Assembly: GCA_032027145.1 (NCBI GenBank)
Contig: JAVSMP010000001.1
Location: 2,361,116-2,425,115, forward strand
Reading direction: 5' to 3'
From: Ignavibacterium sp.
GTDB taxonomy: Bacteria > Bacteroidota > Ignavibacteria > Ignavibacteriales > Ignavibacteriaceae
Length of the DNA stretch: 64,000 nucleotides
This document shows, piece by piece, positions 63,201-64,000 of the stretch. The notes beneath the pieces were generated by a model, which saw only the letters and a list, made by a program, of their open reading frames with translations, ran no database searches and was not told where the DNA came from. Position 1 is the stretch's first letter. Each line of letters starts with the position of its first letter. A program made the position numbers and the translations under genes.

Positions 63201-63396
63201 GGTTTTAATGACCGCGCTTACAACCGCTCTTGGTTTAATTCCATTATTGTTTGCGGCAGGTACAGGGAGTGAAGTTCAAAGACCTCTTGCAACCGTGGTA
63301 GTTGGTGGATTGTTTACTTCAACTATACTTACTCTATTAGTTTTGCCCGCTTTATACAAATGGTTTTCAATAAAATTCAGCGAACGTGAAATGTAA
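60292..63396 (+). CDS. HME-RND heavy-metal efflux transporter, CzcA-like
   Basis: A 1034-residue inner-membrane pump with AAGGAG before the ATG. TM4 motif: SFGGLAIAIGMMVDATIVLVEN. In place of the CusA-type RIDMLSTGIK it reads TVDELLEGVRAEL, without the methionine ligand, so it should move other divalent metals (Co, Zn, Cd or Ni) or use another route. RND repeats are both intact, and the C-terminus ends KWFSIKFSEREM. The TolC-like and adaptor proteins encoded just upstream are its partners. The exact metal cannot be read from the sequence. Confidence 0.93.
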   Translation: MNKIIDFVLKNRLLILVLGIIIMAAGYLSYKQLPIDAFPDVSPSLVQVFTVTEGLAPEEVEKYVTYPIEVTMNGLPNLETIRSVSNFGLSVVNIYFKDGTDIYFARQLVNERLTEAREQIPEGFGDPQMGPISTGMGLVLFYYLDDTTGTYTLEELRTIQDWLIKYQLQTVPGVTEVLGIGGYEKQFQVAIDPNALLRYDVTINEIVEKIKANNLNVGAQFIEKDAEEFVVRSVGLTQKIEDIENIIIKAEDGIPIYLSQLADVEIGGAIRRGVQTRNGIGEVVSGMVVKLYGTNSSTVISAVEQKLAEINKILPEGIKIVPYYEQKSLVESAVTTVTNALWQGIILVVIILMIFMGSLRPSIVVALSIPFAILFAFIGMSYFNISINLMSFGGLAIAIGMMVDATIVLVENIDRLKRESGKEENFIHIISVAGKEVIRPITFAIIIIIVVFIPLFTLQGVEGKTFSPLAYTIALAMLGSLIFAVLIAPVLSSYLMRRTKKEINSNKEQKELWIVLQLQKVYEPVVRFFVRRRIIAVMLASLILLFGIIIFPQLGSEFTPTLQEGTIVMRMSMAPSISLTESTRLTLIAERRLMKIQEVAGAVTRIGRGEVGAHTDPINSAEMYVLLKPKEQWRRDMSQGELEEIIREEFGEIPGALVNFTQPIQMTVDELLEGVRAELAIKLFGGDLEVLKNEAEKIASVIRTVKGAEDVQVDQVTGAPQLKIVINRHSIARYGINVEDVQQVIRTAVGGETAGQIFEEIRRFDILVRFTPEARLTASDIGKILIKAPNGTNVPLSQLAEIEEVIGPRQITRENNQRFITIQANVVGRDIGSFVEEGQQVIESNVKLPAGYLVTWGGQFRLQQEANKRFAVVIPITLLLIFLLLFFNFGSVKNSLLILLNIPLALIGGVVGLWITGQNLSVPSSVGFIALFGVALENGMILVTYFNQLMREGLKIDEASVKGALLRVRPVLMTALTTALGLIPLLFAAGTGSEVQRPLATVVVGGLFTSTILTLLVLPALYKWFSIKFSEREM

Positions 63397-63404
63397 AACT
63401 TGTA

Positions 63405-63435
63405 GAGATGACATCTTTCTAAAAGATGTCATCTC
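63405..63435. repeat. Perfect 14-bp inverted repeat between the pump and P-II genes
   Basis: GAGATGACATCTTT (63405-63418) and AAAGATGTCATCTC (63422-63435) with a 3-base loop. It begins 8 bases past the pump stop. No T tract. It could lower or stabilise the downstream P-II message, or end the upstream one. Confidence 0.65.
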
Positions 63436-63463
63436 GCTTAACTAAAAAATATGGAGAATAATT

Positions 63464-63805
63464 ATGAAAGAAATAAAAGCAATTATAAGAGATTTTAAAC
63501 TCGATGCGGTAATAACTGAGCTTAAAAAAATAGAAGGATTGCCCGGTATTACAATTTCGGAAATAAAAGGATTTGGTAAATCAAAAGCCAGAAATGCACA
63601 GGATAAAATCAGTGAAGGGTTACACGAGTTTGTGCCAAGAGTTAAAATAGAATTGGTTGTTCATAATGATATTGTTGATCAAGTGATAGATGTAATTCAA
63701 AGAACGGCTCATACGGGAAATCCGGGAGATGGAAAAATATTTGTAATTGAAGTTAGTAACGTTGTTAAGATAAGAACAAATGAGAGAGGCGCAGTAGCGA
63801 TTTGA
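63464..63805 (+). CDS. P-II family protein of the second efflux operon
   Basis: A 113-residue P-II-fold protein: MKEIKAIIRDFKLDAVITEL, KIEGLPGITISEIKGFGKSK, VKIELVVHNDIVDQVIDVI, and AHTGNPGDGKIFVIEV. The T-loop (KARNAQDKISEGLHEFVP) lacks the Tyr of the nitrogen regulators. GGAG lies 11 bases before ATG. It is the last gene of the operon, as its cousin is within the first one, so each pump has its own P-II protein. Confidence 0.88.
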   Translation: MKEIKAIIRDFKLDAVITELKKIEGLPGITISEIKGFGKSKARNAQDKISEGLHEFVPRVKIELVVHNDIVDQVIDVIQRTAHTGNPGDGKIFVIEVSNVVKIRTNERGAVAI

Positions 63806-63881
63806 TGGAAGATGTTTGATGGGAAATGGATTGTGGGATTGGATTTACAGTTAAAATGGAATATTAGAATGAGATGAAGTT

Positions 63882-64000
63882 GTGAAAGAATATTTCTCAA
63901 AAAATATTGTTTTTGTTTGTTGGTTCTTTACGGTCTTAAACTCTTGCTTAATCGCACAAAGTATGAATGGATCCGCAAAAAAAACAATAGGAAAGGAAAA
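63882..64000 (+). CDS. Start of an exported protein, cut by the window end
   Basis: GTG at 63882, preceded by GAGATGAA, opens a frame that is still open at the end (39 codons). It reads as a signal peptide: basic start KEYFSKN, hydrophobic IVFVCWFFTVLNSCLIA, then QSMNGSAKK. The stretch NSC may be a lipobox-like cysteine. Nothing can be said about its function. Confidence 0.5.
   Translation, partial: MKEYFSKNIVFVCWFFTVLNSCLIAQSMNGSAKKTIGKE

Overview
The window looks like a chromosome segment of a free-living, AT-rich bacterium of the Bacteroidetes/Chlorobi side of the tree, most likely an Ignavibacteria-type organism. The clearest clue is a secreted esterase ending in a type IX secretion sorting domain with the YPNPFNP motif. 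A bacillithiol ligase, recognisable GGAG ribosome binding sites and several TTG starts fit this. The taxon is an inference from protein style, not from a marker gene.

Layout. 1-30.4 kb is ordinary chromosome: the end of a TrmH-type rRNA/tRNA methylase, aroA, bshC, a radical SAM / flippase-like / GT2 envelope trio, a DUF6600 protein, maeB, an HD hydrolase, a lipoprotein, an L,D-transpeptidase, a T9SS esterase, tRNA-Ser(GCU), a glutaryl-CoA dehydrogenase-like enzyme, guaB, a GT4-like glycosyltransferase and purD. Then comes a sugar module (GH109-like protein, small symporter accessory protein, SSS symporter, GHMP kinase, sugar nucleotidyltransferase), a DnaE-like protein that stops right after its third palm aspartate, and a MauE/rhodanese pair.

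30.4-41.2 kb is an accessory island of very different content. Its right half has a DUF5659 protein, a primase-helicase with an AEP-like N-terminus and SF3-type ATPase, a cluster of 12 GTTAC/GTAAC repeats that looks like an iteron origin, and four small unknown proteins, one of them acyl-carrier-like without the serine. A near-consensus promoter with an overlapping palindrome sits in the divergent intergenic region. Its left half encodes a 1580-residue protein that carries two spore-photoproduct-lyase-type radical SAM domains, one at each end, around a degenerate primase (TOPRIM-like) region and an AAA-type ATPase. This is the strongest candidate for an undescribed system. No integrase is visible.

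41.3-63.8 kb is a metal-handling region of two divergent operons. The minus-strand operon encodes a CusA-type copper/silver RND pump with its CusB and outer-membrane partners, two micro-proteins, several YHS/heavy-metal-binding proteins, a P-II protein, DUF1573, a DUF2318 protein with a MacB-like ABC transporter, a protein with two CcmH/NrfF-like cysteine motifs, a methionine-rich periplasmic protein and a DUF2231 protein. The plus-strand operon encodes a second HME-RND pump, its adaptor and outer-membrane partner, a cysteine-containing leader protein and its own P-II protein. Several short palindromic repeats have landed in this region, one apparently inside a signal peptide and one at the end of a truncated exported ORF.
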